DNA of 44,297 nucleotides from Deltaproteobacteria bacterium (GTDB lineage Bacteria > Myxococcota_A > UBA9160 > UBA4427), in the NCBI GenBank assembly GCA_002709835.1, contig PAQX01000053.1, positions 11,017 through 55,313 of the forward strand. The letters run 5' to 3'. Below are positions 24,201-32,676 of this stretch, piece by piece. Positions within the stretch are counted from its first letter, which is position 1; the number at the start of each line of letters is the position of its first letter. The notes under the pieces are model-generated. The model was not told the origin of the DNA. It did not search any database and saw nothing but the letters and a program-made list of their open reading frames with translations. The position numbers and the translations under genes are program-made.

Positions 24201-24971
24201 TTGTCTGACCGCTTCGATCTCTCCGGCCGCGTCTCCCTCGTGACCGGCGCGACCAAAGGCCTCGGCCGCGCCATGGTCCAGGGCCTGGCGGAGGCGGGCT
24301 CCGACGTCGTCGTCGTGAGTCGAAAACAAGACCTCTGCGATCAGGTCGCCCGTGAAGTCGCGGAGTCGACCGGACGAAGAGCCCTCCCGATCGCCTGCCA
24401 CCTGGGGGAATGGGATGCCCTCCCCGCTCTGGTCGACCGGGTATACGAAGGGCTCGGTCGGATCGACGTCCTCGTGAACAACGCCGGAATCAACCCGGCC
24501 ATGACGCCGATCACCGAGATCAGCGAAGCCTATTTCGACAAGCTCTGCAACGTCAACCTGAAGGGACCCATCCGTCTGGCGGCCCTCTGCGCGCCGCGCA
24601 TGGCCGAAGCAGGCGGTGGCAGCATCATCAACGTCTCGACCCTCGGCGCCTACTCCGCAGGCCCCGGCGTCGGGACGTACACCGGCCTCAAGGCAGGGCT
24701 CCTCAACTTCACCAAGACCATGGCTGCTGAATGGGCCTCCATGGGCGTGCGCGTGAACGCGATCTCCCCGGGACCCTTCCTGACCGAGATGATGAAGGGA
24801 ACCGCCAAGTATGACGACGGCTTCATCGACCGCTCCGCCGAAGCCACGCTCATGAAGCGCGTCGCCGACCCCGACGAAATCGTGGGGCTCACGCTCTTCC
24901 TGGCCAGCGACGCCTCGTCGTACGTGACCGGCGAGGACTACGCGATCGGCGGCGGAATGCGGAGCAACTAA
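24201..24971 (+). CDS. Short-chain dehydrogenase/reductase (SDR)
   Basis: 256-residue classical SDR. Cofactor motif TGATKGLG (15-22), NNAG (93-96), catalytic Ser146, Tyr160 and Lys164 (TYTGLK), and the C-terminal YVTGEDYAIGGGM. It starts at TTG with a strong AAAGGAG site 5 nt upstream; no nearby ATG fits. It most resembles 2-deoxy-D-gluconate 3-dehydrogenase/3-oxoacyl-ACP reductase-type SDRs, but the substrate is not determined. A terminator-like hairpin follows the stop directly. Confidence 0.92.
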   Translation: MSDRFDLSGRVSLVTGATKGLGRAMVQGLAEAGSDVVVVSRKQDLCDQVAREVAESTGRRALPIACHLGEWDALPALVDRVYEGLGRIDVLVNNAGINPAMTPITEISEAYFDKLCNVNLKGPIRLAALCAPRMAEAGGGSIINVSTLGAYSAGPGVGTYTGLKAGLLNFTKTMAAEWASMGVRVNAISPGPFLTEMMKGTAKYDDGFIDRSAEATLMKRVADPDEIVGLTLFLASDASSYVTGEDYAIGGGMRSN

Positions 24972-25001
24972 GGTCGCCAGCGGCGGGCTGGCGCGGGACC
25001 T
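24971..25001 (+). terminator. Hairpin after the SDR stop codon
   Basis: GCCAGC - GGCGG - GCTGGC stem-loop inside AGGTC/GACCT outer arms (with a 4-nt bulge GCGG), beginning at the last base of the TAA stop. It is followed by CCCCCTT rather than a long T-tract, so termination efficiency is uncertain. Confidence 0.45.
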
Positions 25002-25240
25002 CCCCCTTAAGCGTGAGGGCGCCCCCGCGATCATCAGGGGGAAGGCAGGAACGAACGAGGTCTCGGTCAGCCGTGCGGACTCGAAACAGCTGGGGCCGTT
25101 TGCGGCATTCGGACCTGGCATTGAGCTCCCTAAGGGAAGAGAGGGCCGTTCTCGAAAATCGGATATGCGCATCCCCTGCCCATGGCTCGCCAGACGAGCA
25201 GAGGCCCGGCCGAACGATTCGGGGCAGCTCGATACGCGGC

Positions 25241-25906
25241 TCAGGACGAAGGGTCCGATTCTCCCTGGGCGCCCTGGATCCCCGGCGGGCCCTCAACGCC
25301 ATGGGCGGTCAAGCGCTCCCCATCGAAATGGGCCACTTCGTGCAGGGTTCGCACTCTCGCGTGCCCCGCGACCAGGAGGAGCCGAGTGACCGATGCGTAG
25401 GGCGTCGAGTCGAAGATGGCGTGGCTGCTCGCCCCGATCACGTGAGACAGGATCACCCCGATCGTGCCCCCATGACAGGCCACGAGGACTCGTTCGCCAC
25501 GGGGCTGGGCGACCAGGTCGTCCCAGCCTCGCAACACACGCGCCTGGAAGTCCTCGTAGGAGTCCCACCCGATCTTCTCGTACTCCCCGGCCTGCATGGC
25601 GGCGAAATAGTCCGGGAAGCGCTCGGCGAGGACCGCCGGAGAAGCGTAGATCCGCGAGTTCCGATCGATCTCCGCGAGGTCCGGAACAATCTCGGTTTCC
25701 AGTCCGAGTCGCGCCGCCGCCGGCGCAGCCGTCTGGATCGCTCGGGTCTTATTGGACGCGACGACGTGATCGATCGCTTCGTGGGCGAGCCACGCACCGA
25801 GTCGTTCGGCCTGCCAGAGGCCGCGCTCGGTCAGGTGCGGATCGACCGGCCCGTCCTCGCTCACGAGGGTGACGGGCTCGCCGTGTCGGACGAGAAGGAT
25901 CTCCAT
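25241..25906 (-). CDS. Histidine phosphatase (phosphoglycerate-mutase-like) family protein
   Basis: 221-residue phosphatase of branch 1. The phospho-acceptor motif is LLVRHGEP (His8), LTERGLWQAERL follows, and the second catalytic His is in LVACHGGTIG. It is cytoplasmic and probably acts on a phosphorylated small molecule. ATG at 25906 is preferred (GGGGGA upstream). The frame is open from an earlier ATG at 25930 and runs back, without stop, to the TGA that breaks the upstream DUF4442 pseudogene, so the two genes share a frame. Confidence 0.87.
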   Translation of the reverse strand: MEILLVRHGEPVTLVSEDGPVDPHLTERGLWQAERLGAWLAHEAIDHVVASNKTRAIQTAAPAAARLGLETEIVPDLAEIDRNSRIYASPAVLAERFPDYFAAMQAGEYEKIGWDSYEDFQARVLRGWDDLVAQPRGERVLVACHGGTIGVILSHVIGASSHAIFDSTPYASVTRLLLVAGHARVRTLHEVAHFDGERLTAHGVEGPPGIQGAQGESDPSS

Positions 25907-25930
25907 CTCTATTCCCCCGTGGCTCCGCAT

Positions 25931-26340
25931 CTGGTCGCAATTCGTGGTGAACGCCGCGACGTTTCCGCCGGCGGCTTTGACCTCTCACGCCCACTCGGAG
26001 TCGGCCTTGCCGTCCGCCTCTGCGCGCACGGCGATTTCACCTGCCTCATCCTGCGAGAGCCGGACCTCGCCTCTGGCGTCCGTCCTCGCGGGAACCAGGT
26101 ACTTGATGTCCATACTCTTCACGAACGGATAGAACTTTTTCACGTCGAATGTCGCGCCTCTTGACCTTTTCGCAAGGGTGAAGAGCGCCCCCCGTACATC
26201 GTCCCAACGCAGTGCCGGTTCGGCTCGATCGGCACCCGGAACTCGACGTAGCAGACCTCGATCTCCAAGCGACTGACGAAGGGGATCGTCGCGGCGAGGG
26301 GCTCGCTCATGGCGGCGCGGGCATCTCCGGAGAGCGGCAT
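25931..26340 (-). pseudogene. Broken DUF4442 / PaaI-like thioesterase gene
   Basis: The minus strand starts well (AGGAAGGATGAC before the ATG at 26340; MSEPLAATIPFVSRLEIEV, then PNRHCVGTMYGG), matching the hot-dog thioesterase-like DUF4442 family. Reading must shift by one base at the C6/G6 run 26188-26193 to continue with ALFTLAKRSRGATFDVKKF, YPFVKSMDIKYLVPARTDAR and GEVRLSQDEAGEIAVRAEAD. An in-frame TGA at 25985-25987 then interrupts SEWA*EVKAAGGNVAAFTTN. Two independent lesions argue for a decaying gene; an error in the homopolymer run could explain the first one only. It lies directly upstream of the histidine phosphatase. Confidence 0.75.
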
Positions 26341-26470
26341 GTCATCCTTCCTCTGGCTGAACGAGCAACGCTAGCCAGACCGGGTGCCCGCGCAACGAAC
26401 CGGACACCTTCGTCCGAAACCGGTACGCTCGAAGCCTCCGCCCTTCGGCGGCCGATCCAGGAGACTCGTC

Positions 26471-26872
26471 ATGCGCATGGAAGGTGGCTGCTACTGCAAG
26501 CAGATCCGTTACGAGATCAACGGCGAGATGGCGATGAAAGCCCAGTGCTTCTGCCGGGAATGCCAGTACATCACGGGAGGCGACTCGCTCCTGACGTTCG
26601 CCGTTCCAGAGGACTCGTTTCGCGTTACGCGCGGCGAGCTCAAGAACTTCTCCCGGGACGATCTCGACAACGCGGTCACCCGCCAGTTTTGCGCGACGTG
26701 CGGAACCCACGTCTCGTCGATCGCGATGCCCGGCATGGTTCTCGTAAAAGTCGGCACCCTGGACGACCGCTCAAACTTCACAGGCCCCGACATGGCGATC
26801 TTCACCTGCGACGCACAGGCTTACCATGCGATCCCGGAAGGCATTCCGACCTTCGAGAAGGTTCCGGGTTAG
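26471..26872 (+). CDS. GFA (glutathione-dependent formaldehyde-activating-like) Zn-binding protein
   Basis: 133-residue GFA-domain protein with the full set of zinc cysteines: C7, C9 (GGCYC), C26, C28, C31 (CFCREC), C74 and C77 (FCATCGTH). The start at 26471 has AGGAG at 8 nt, and the sequence before it is not conserved. The family includes glutathione S-conjugate and small-thiol binding proteins; the catalytic role of most members is unproven. Its stop overlaps the stop of the convergent P450 (26869-26872). Confidence 0.9.
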   Translation: MRMEGGCYCKQIRYEINGEMAMKAQCFCRECQYITGGDSLLTFAVPEDSFRVTRGELKNFSRDDLDNAVTRQFCATCGTHVSSIAMPGMVLVKVGTLDDRSNFTGPDMAIFTCDAQAYHAIPEGIPTFEKVPG

Positions 26873-28137
26873 ACCTTCCTCGCCTTGAAGCGGATCGGCA
26901 GCCGCTTGATCCCCCCGATCAGGTTCGAACGGAGCCGATCGGGGTCCCCCGCGAGCTCGACCTCCTCCAGACGCGGCAGCAGATACTTATACGCCATTTC
27001 GAGTTCGAGCCGGGCGACGTGCGCACCCGCGCAGAAGTGCTCCCCCACGCCGAACGCGAGATGGCGATTCGGCTTTCGCGTCACATCGAAGCGGTAGGGC
27101 TCGTCGAAGACATCCTCGTCGCGATTCGCGGAGGGGTAGTAGAGCGCGAGGGTGTCGCCCTTCTTCATGGCGCGCCCCTCGTAGACGGTGTCTTCAGCGC
27201 AGGTCCGGGCGAAATGGATGACCGGATTCGTCCAGCGCAGGATCTCCTCGATCCCGGTCCGCAGATTCGCCGGGTCCTCCATCTTCCGTCGCTCGTCCGG
27301 ATGCTCGATCAGGGCGAGCATCCCGCCGCTCGTGCCGTTTCGCGTCGTCTCGTTTCCAGCACCTACGATGATCTGGCACCAAGAGAGCACGTCCAGGGGC
27401 GGGAGCCTCTCTCCATCCACCTCTGCGTGGGAGAAGAGCGTGATCAGGTCGTCCTGGGGCTTCTGCTTCCGCTCTTCCACGAGCTGCGAGAAGTAGGTGA
27501 AGAGTTCCACGAGCGCCTTGAAGCCCTCGTTTTCCTCGGGGTCCATCGCGCTCGGATTGAACTCCGGGTCGTCGAATCCGATCATCCGGTTCGTCCAGTC
27601 GTAAAGCTGGGGCCAGTCCGGCTCGGGAACCCCCAGTAGCCAACCGATCACCGCGATCGGGAGGGGAGCTGCGATCTTCTCGACGAAGTCGACCTCACCC
27701 TCCCCCTCCTCAAGCATGTCGTCGACGAACTTGCGGGCGATCCGATCGACCTCGGAATGAATCTTCTTGAGCGCCGCGGGAGTGAAGCGGGAGCTGATGA
27801 TCTTGCGGTAGGCCCGGTGCTTCGGGTTGTCCATCTCGATCAGGGTCGGAGGCCGCTCGAATTCGGCACTCTCGTTGAAGTCGTTCGCCTGATTGTTGGC
27901 GGTCGGGTGAACGAAGAGGCGAGGCCCGTTCAGGAAGAGGTCGGGCTGCTTGCTGATCGCCGTAATGTCCGCGTGCTTCGTAATCGCCCAGAACGGAAGC
28001 TCGGCGTCTCCGAAATAATGGATCGGCGACTCGCGGCGAAGGCGCGCCCAGGCCTCATGGGGGTAGCCGTTCTGCTCGAAGGAATCCGGGGTGATGACGT
28101 CGAGCTCGTCGAGCGGGGTTTCGGCAGCGGCGGACAT
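26869..28137 (-). CDS. Cytochrome P450 (CYP125/CYP142-like)
   Basis: 422-residue soluble P450. I-helix motif VGAGNETTRN, ExxR in EEILRW, haem loop FGVGEHFCAGAHVAR with ligand at about Cys369. MDNPKHRAYRKIISSRFTP (C-helix) and the NETTRN stretch are typical of actinobacterial-type P450s that hydroxylate steroid or fatty-acid termini (CYP125, CYP142, CYP124-like). The start has AAGGAG 6 nt upstream. It is the distal gene of the minus-strand cluster 26869-33591. The redox partners are not local. Confidence 0.93.
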   Translation of the reverse strand: MSAAAETPLDELDVITPDSFEQNGYPHEAWARLRRESPIHYFGDAELPFWAITKHADITAISKQPDLFLNGPRLFVHPTANNQANDFNESAEFERPPTLIEMDNPKHRAYRKIISSRFTPAALKKIHSEVDRIARKFVDDMLEEGEGEVDFVEKIAAPLPIAVIGWLLGVPEPDWPQLYDWTNRMIGFDDPEFNPSAMDPEENEGFKALVELFTYFSQLVEERKQKPQDDLITLFSHAEVDGERLPPLDVLSWCQIIVGAGNETTRNGTSGGMLALIEHPDERRKMEDPANLRTGIEEILRWTNPVIHFARTCAEDTVYEGRAMKKGDTLALYYPSANRDEDVFDEPYRFDVTRKPNRHLAFGVGEHFCAGAHVARLELEMAYKYLLPRLEEVELAGDPDRLRSNLIGGIKRLPIRFKARKV

Positions 28138-28192
28138 GGTCACTCCTTCGCGGGTGGCGGCGGACGGAGCCGCCGCGGCGGGTATGGAAAGG

Positions 28193-28735
28193 CTACCGGG
28201 TGTTTTCGACCCGAGTCTTGAGCGCTTCATTCATGGCGCGGAAAGCTCGTTCGATCGCAGGCCGATCCGCGGAGGCCGGCACGAATCGAGCCAGCCAGCC
28301 ACGGAAGTCTTCATATTGGCGCAGACGCGTCCCTCCCGCCGAGAGCCCTGTGAGCTCCCAGACATGGAAGGTGTCGTGTATCCCGGGCAGAAGAACCCGC
28401 CCCTGCCAACCCAATGCACGACCCGGTTCGAACTTCAGGATCGTGGGCGTGACGACGACGGGATCGTCCCAGTCGTCCTGCTCCAGGGTCACGACCAGGC
28501 GCTCTTCGAAGCCCGGCCTCCCTTCGATCGAAACCGCGTAGGGGTTCCAATCGGGGTAGTGTTCGAAGGCCGCGAGCACGGCCCAGACCTCTGCAGGCTC
28601 GGCCGCGATCTCGATCGTGTGTTCGATCGTGTAGAGCGGCTCCTCGTCGACGTCGACGAAGAGGGCCCGTCCAGCGAACACGAGGACGAAGAGAGCGGCG
28701 ACCGTTCCGCAACCGACGAGCGCGAGTCGCAGCAC
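28193..28735 (-). CDS. Membrane-anchored SRPBCC (polyketide cyclase/START-like) protein
   Basis: 180-residue protein. A single N-terminal helix (LALVGCGTVAALFVLVFAG) is followed by a helix-grip domain: YTIEHTIEIAAEPAEVWAVL, YPDWNPYAVSIEG and GIHDTFHVWELTGL, the standard SRPBCC pattern with a hydrophobic cavity. A GTG at 28735 is used because it has GGGG 5 nt upstream and because the frame before it lies inside the monooxygenase gene. It sits 8 nt after the monooxygenase stop, so it is very likely co-expressed. It probably binds a lipophilic intermediate at the membrane. Confidence 0.8.
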   Translation of the reverse strand: MLRLALVGCGTVAALFVLVFAGRALFVDVDEEPLYTIEHTIEIAAEPAEVWAVLAAFEHYPDWNPYAVSIEGRPGFEERLVVTLEQDDWDDPVVVTPTILKFEPGRALGWQGRVLLPGIHDTFHVWELTGLSAGGTRLRQYEDFRGWLARFVPASADRPAIERAFRAMNEALKTRVENTR

Positions 28736-28743
28736 GACCGCCC

Positions 28744-30654
28744 CTACTCGACCACGTAGTCTGTGAAGTCCACGCGGCGCGTCATGTCCCAGTACTGGTA
28801 CAAGGTCCATGGCGCATTCGTGATCACGCGCCCCTCGGAGTTGTTGTAATAGCTCTTCACCTTCGGATGACGCCAGACCATCGTCTCCATCTGGGTGTCG
28901 AGACGCTCGTTGAACGCGTCGTGGACATCCTTCCGGCAATCGATCGCGCGGTGGCCCTGCTCGATCATCTCGCGCAGGCAGCCCATGATGTAGGTCGTCT
29001 GGCACTCGAGCATGTAGATCACACTCCCGACGACCGGATTCGTGTTCGGCCCGTAGAGGCAGAAGAGGTTCGGGAAATCGGGCATCGTGATTCCCAGATA
29101 GGCCCGCGGGTTCTCACCGCCGTCCCATCGGTCATTCAGCATCGTGCCCCCCTTCCCGGCGATCTCCATGGGCCACAAGAATTTGCCCGCGTGGAAGCCC
29201 GTCGCGAGCACGAGCACATCGAGCTCGACGGTCCGCCCGTCCTTCATGAGCACCCCTTCAGGCACGATCCGATCGATCCCGGTCGTGTCGAGGTCTACGT
29301 GATCCTGGACAAGTGTCGAGTACCACCCGTTGTCCATAAGCGGTCGCTTGCCGAGGGGCGGGTAGTCCGGGAGGCACTTCGCGATCAAATCCTCGTCTCC
29401 CCCGAGCTGCTCCCGCATGTGGGCCACTGCGCCTTGCCGAAAGAAGTCGTTGGCCATGCTCGTCGAGTGGTCGGGATCGGTCCATTCAGGGTCGATCTGA
29501 AAGACCGGGAAGGCCTTGTCCGCGCTCGCCCAGAACATCAGGAACCGGTACCAGCTGTGGTGGAAGGGGATGTTGCGCAGGCACCAGCGGAAGCTCGCAT
29601 CGGTCTGGGCGCGGTAGTTCGGGTTGAAGCTGACCCAGTGGGCGGCACGCTGGAAGATCGTCAGATGTTCGACCTGCTCGGCAACCCGGGGAACGAACTG
29701 CATCGCGCTCGCGCCGGTCCCGATCACGCCGACCCGCTTGCCCTTCAGATCGAGCGTGTGGTCCCAGGACGAGGAGTGGAAGCTCGTGCCGGCGAACGAG
29801 TCGAGCCCTTCGATATCCGGGGTCTGCGGACGATTGAGCATCCCGACCGCGCTGATCACCGCGTTCGCTTGCAGGATTTCCTCCTGCCCGTCGGCGTCCC
29901 GCACACGCACCTTCCAGAGCGCGCCTGCCTCGTCGTAGTCCGCCCGAACGACCTCCGTACCGAAACGCACGTGACCGTCGACGCCGTGATTCTTCGCCAC
30001 GCCCTCCGCGTAGGCCTTGATCTCGTCGCGCATCGAGAAGTGGTTCGTCCAGTCCGGATTGTTCGCGAAGGAGAACGAGTAGAAATGGTTGGGCACATCG
30101 ACCCGCAGATCGGGGTAGCTGTTCTCATGCCAGGTCCCACCCAGGTCCGTGTTCTTCTCGATGAGGGTGTACGGGATCCCTGCCTGTCCGAGCCGGATCC
30201 CGGCGCTGATCCCCCCGAAACCGCCGCCGATCACGAGCACGTGGTAGGCCTCCAGAGTCTTCGTGTCGGGCACTTCGTTCCATTCGAAGCGACGCGGATC
30301 CGGATCCTCGAGACAGCCCTCCTCTATCGCGAGCGGAACGTACTCCGGCGGAATCGCCTCCCCCGCGCACCAGTTCATGAGTTCGACGATCGTGTCGTGA
30401 TCGGGAAGAGAGGGCAGCGCCCCATCCCCATCGCGGAAGGCAACGAGCGCCTCGAACGCGATCGCGCGGATCTGCCCCTGGACCTCTTCGGAGAGATCGC
30501 CGTCGACGGCTCCCATCATGGGCGTCGTCGGCGGCTCGAAGCGCGACAGCAGACTCCTGTCGCCGGTAAGCAACACGATCGCTGGAAGCAGCGAAGGCAG
30601 GTTCGCGTATTCGAGGTGAGCGCGGAGGGTCTCGTCGTCGGCCGGGATATGCAT
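28744..30654 (-). CDS. Baeyer-Villiger type flavoprotein monooxygenase (HAPMO-like)
   Basis: 636-residue FAD/NADPH monooxygenase. It has an N-terminal helical extension of about 135 residues, then the FAD motif VIGGGFGGI (143-148), the BVMO fingerprint FAGTSFHSSSW (287-297) and a second Rossmann motif VIGTGASA. The length and extension resemble 4-hydroxyacetophenone monooxygenase rather than the 500-residue cyclohexanone type. It would insert oxygen next to a ketone to give an ester or lactone. The ATG at 30654 lacks a ribosome site but has TAGCAT 7 nt upstream, so translation may be leaderless. Confidence 0.92.
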   Translation of the reverse strand: MHIPADDETLRAHLEYANLPSLLPAIVLLTGDRSLLSRFEPPTTPMMGAVDGDLSEEVQGQIRAIAFEALVAFRDGDGALPSLPDHDTIVELMNWCAGEAIPPEYVPLAIEEGCLEDPDPRRFEWNEVPDTKTLEAYHVLVIGGGFGGISAGIRLGQAGIPYTLIEKNTDLGGTWHENSYPDLRVDVPNHFYSFSFANNPDWTNHFSMRDEIKAYAEGVAKNHGVDGHVRFGTEVVRADYDEAGALWKVRVRDADGQEEILQANAVISAVGMLNRPQTPDIEGLDSFAGTSFHSSSWDHTLDLKGKRVGVIGTGASAMQFVPRVAEQVEHLTIFQRAAHWVSFNPNYRAQTDASFRWCLRNIPFHHSWYRFLMFWASADKAFPVFQIDPEWTDPDHSTSMANDFFRQGAVAHMREQLGGDEDLIAKCLPDYPPLGKRPLMDNGWYSTLVQDHVDLDTTGIDRIVPEGVLMKDGRTVELDVLVLATGFHAGKFLWPMEIAGKGGTMLNDRWDGGENPRAYLGITMPDFPNLFCLYGPNTNPVVGSVIYMLECQTTYIMGCLREMIEQGHRAIDCRKDVHDAFNERLDTQMETMVWRHPKVKSYYNNSEGRVITNAPWTLYQYWDMTRRVDFTDYVVE

Positions 30655-30661
30655 GGGGTCG

Positions 30662-30667
30662 ATGCTA
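30662..30667 (-). promoter_or_regulatory. -10-like TAGCAT box close to the monooxygenase start
   Basis: On the minus strand TAGCAT is followed by 7 nt and then the ATG at 30654, with no Shine-Dalgarno; probable leaderless promoter inside the cluster. Confidence 0.35.
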
Positions 30668-30723
30668 ACCCGCCGGGCGGCAGACGCGAGCCGCCACCCC
30701 GTGGACGTAGCCGCGCCTCTCCC

Positions 30724-31500
30724 CTAAGCGACCGACTGCGGCGGGAGCTCGTCCGGTGCGCCGGGGGCATCCGCCATGTGAAAGAGCGGGTAATCCGGCC
30801 GAAGCGGGAGCCCCAGCTCCGCACGAACGTCATCGAGGGAGCGTGACAGAAGCGGCTCCCAGTCAACCGCGAGGAGCTGCGGAGAACTTCGTCCGTACCA
30901 GTAGCCCTGCCAGACGGTCCGAAACACGTCGGGGCGCCCTCGTCGCATGCACATCATCGCGTTCAGCAGGCAGATGAGCAGGTAGGCCTTGTTGCGCATC
31001 ATGCCGTAGGTCCAGGCGATGATCCCGGCCTCGCCGGCCATGTCGATCCCATACCCGGTCAGGACGTGCCAGAAATCGTGGCTATCGCGGGTGCGGTTGT
31101 AGATGAAGCGATGTTCCGCGGTCGCCGGGATCTCCGCAGCGACCTTCTCACTCTCCTCCGAAATCAGCTTCGGATCGAGCTCGTTGTGGCGGCAATGCTC
31201 GTAGTACGCGCGACCGAGACTGCCTTCCGGCAGGTCCGCGAGGCGCTCGGGCTCAAGGATTCCCTGCGGCAACGGCCGGCGCTCCCGAAGGATCGCCGCC
31301 CCGGTCGGATGCGCGCGCATCGTCCGCAGGATCCAGCCGTCATCGCGCCCCCCGAAGCCGAAGAAGGTCAGCACCGCGCCCCGGAAGGCCTTCGGGTCCC
31401 GCTTCCGGATCTCCCCGGCTTCCTTCAGCATTGCGAAGTCGATCTTCCAACCCCACGTAGGGGCATCGGTTTCCTCGGTCGTGATTCCGCGAACGGCCAT
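30724..31500 (-). CDS. Coq4 family protein
   Basis: 258-residue homologue of Coq4. The family metal motif HDxxHx11E is intact: H141, D142, H145 and E157 in SHDFWHVLTGYGIDMAGE. Coq4 acts in coenzyme Q assembly and has recently been assigned the oxidative decarboxylation of the C1 ring carbon. Bacterial homologues outside Q loci are mostly uncharacterised. Here it lies 69 nt upstream of a BVMO and downstream of a SnoaL-like gene, with no other ubiquinone genes, so a role on a quinone- or phenol-like catabolic substrate is possible. The start has TAGGGT 6 nt before it and little ribosome site. Confidence 0.87.
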   Translation of the reverse strand: MAVRGITTEETDAPTWGWKIDFAMLKEAGEIRKRDPKAFRGAVLTFFGFGGRDDGWILRTMRAHPTGAAILRERRPLPQGILEPERLADLPEGSLGRAYYEHCRHNELDPKLISEESEKVAAEIPATAEHRFIYNRTRDSHDFWHVLTGYGIDMAGEAGIIAWTYGMMRNKAYLLICLLNAMMCMRRGRPDVFRTVWQGYWYGRSSPQLLAVDWEPLLSRSLDDVRAELGLPLRPDYPLFHMADAPGAPDELPPQSVA

Positions 31501-31506
31501 CAGAGA

Positions 31507-31512
31507 ACCCTA
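31507..31512 (-). promoter_or_regulatory. -10-like TAGGGT box close to the Coq4-like start
   Basis: Minus-strand TAGGGT lies 6 nt before the ATG at 31500; consistent with the leaderless pattern seen at other genes in the window. Confidence 0.3.
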
Positions 31513-31534
31513 TCGCGGGCGCCGATGAGGCGCC

Positions 31535-32008
31535 CTACTCCCCCGTGGGCCCGGCATAGGTCTGGAGCAGATGCGCCGACAGATCCCCGGTCTCGCCGAC
31601 CAGCTCGCGCCGTTCGGTGAAGCGCCAGTCTCCCTCGACCTTCTCGAGACGATCGTGGTAGCTGCCAGTGATGATCGGCTGGAGCGGGAGCGTGTCCGTT
31701 CCCTGGAAGACGACGAAGTAGCTGCGAGTGCGCGCGTGGGCCTCGTCGTCGAACTCGATGATCAGATTCGTGCAGAGATGGCGCGTGCGGGGCGTTCCGC
31801 CCGTCTCGTCGAAGCGACGGGTCCACTTCGCGAGATGCTCGCCGAACGCGGCGCTCCCGGCCTGCACCGCCGGTGCATCGTCCCCGGGGAAGTAGACGTC
31901 AGCGTGTTGGAAGAGTTCGCCCACCTCGTCGAAGGCGCCGCGATCGACCGCCTCCGAATAGAGGTGGAGCAGGTTCTGGATCCGGAAATAGTCGACCGCC
32001 TCGGGCAT
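31535..32008 (-). CDS. SnoaL-like / NTF2-fold protein
   Basis: 157-residue NTF2-like protein: FRIQNLLHLYSEAVDRGAFD (N-terminal helices), GELFQHADVYFPGD, then RHLCTNLIIEF and the sheet SYFVVFQGTDT. This group (nuclear transport factor 2/ring-hydroxylating-dioxygenase beta-like) contains ketosteroid isomerase-type enzymes and dehydratases. ATG at 32008 is preferred over the ATG at 32020 because GGAGG lies exactly 5 nt upstream. It belongs to the minus-strand cluster between Coq4-like and DUF1990 genes. Confidence 0.82.
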   Translation of the reverse strand: MPEAVDYFRIQNLLHLYSEAVDRGAFDEVGELFQHADVYFPGDDAPAVQAGSAAFGEHLAKWTRRFDETGGTPRTRHLCTNLIIEFDDEAHARTRSYFVVFQGTDTLPLQPIITGSYHDRLEKVEGDWRFTERRELVGETGDLSAHLLQTYAGPTGE

Positions 32009-32043
32009 GTACGCCTCCATACTGAACGCCCACGATCGCCTGT

Positions 32044-32628
32044 TCAGCCGCCGCGCGCCAACCCCTGCATCGTCTCGCAGGACTCCGCACGAAATCGCCC
32101 CTGCAACCACCGCATGGCCGGTCGGCCGAGCCTCGCCAGCCAAACCGCAGGACGCGAGATCGCCTGGACATCGTAGTGGACGAGGCCGCTATTCGGATCG
32201 AGGGAGACGAGAAAGCGCTCCTCTCCCGACGCCGCGTGCCCGGGAACCGTCCCGAGGCCGAAACCGAATCGACCGACCTCCGGCTCGTCGATCACGTACG
32301 CGATCCGACAGGGGTTCATCGAGGCGAAGCCGAAATGCGAAGCGACGGTTCCGAAGACGGTGCCGACTTCGAAGGTCTCTTCGAGACGAAAGACCCGCGT
32401 GAACGAAGGCGGATAGTTCCCGAAGTCACGCAGGGCCTCGCTCGCGGCGCCCAGGACGGCTTCGCCACGCCCGAGCTCGACGCCGTAGCGGTCGAGCACG
32501 AAGCCCGGCGGCGCGGATTCGAGGGACTCGCGCGTGATGCCTTCGTGAGAATGCGTGAACGGCGCCGCCGCCACATCACGCAGCGCAGCCCGCACCCGTT
32601 CCTCGTCCGGCCACCGCAAGTAGAACAT
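32044..32628 (-). CDS. DUF1990 family protein
   Basis: 194-residue cytoplasmic protein of the DUF1990 family: PGFVLDRYGVELGRGEAVL, NYPPSFTRVFRLEE, TVASHFGFASMNPCRIAYV and GTVPGHAASGEERFLVSL, which is the conserved core. The function of this family is not established; the fold is START-like and suggests lipid binding. The start ATG at 32628 has GGGG 6 nt upstream. It is co-directional with the sterol desaturase (48-bp gap). Confidence 0.82.
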   Translation of the reverse strand: MFYLRWPDEERVRAALRDVAAAPFTHSHEGITRESLESAPPGFVLDRYGVELGRGEAVLGAASEALRDFGNYPPSFTRVFRLEETFEVGTVFGTVASHFGFASMNPCRIAYVIDEPEVGRFGFGLGTVPGHAASGEERFLVSLDPNSGLVHYDVQAISRPAVWLARLGRPAMRWLQGRFRAESCETMQGLARGG

Positions 32629-32676
32629 CCGCGCCCCTTCGTCTCTGCGCACGATGCCGCGAGACCGCGCGCGGCG

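Noticed and set aside
24972..25240. Possible small genes in the gap between the SDR and the phosphatase
   Set aside because: Short frames on both strands have no ribosome site and no protein-like pattern; apart from the hairpin after the SDR stop, only weak stems (CCCCC/GGGGG) were seen.
25985..25987. In-frame TGA in the DUF4442 gene as a second selenocysteine codon
   Set aside because: The position is not a Cys or redox site in the family, no suitable hairpin was seen after it, and the gene also carries a frameshift.
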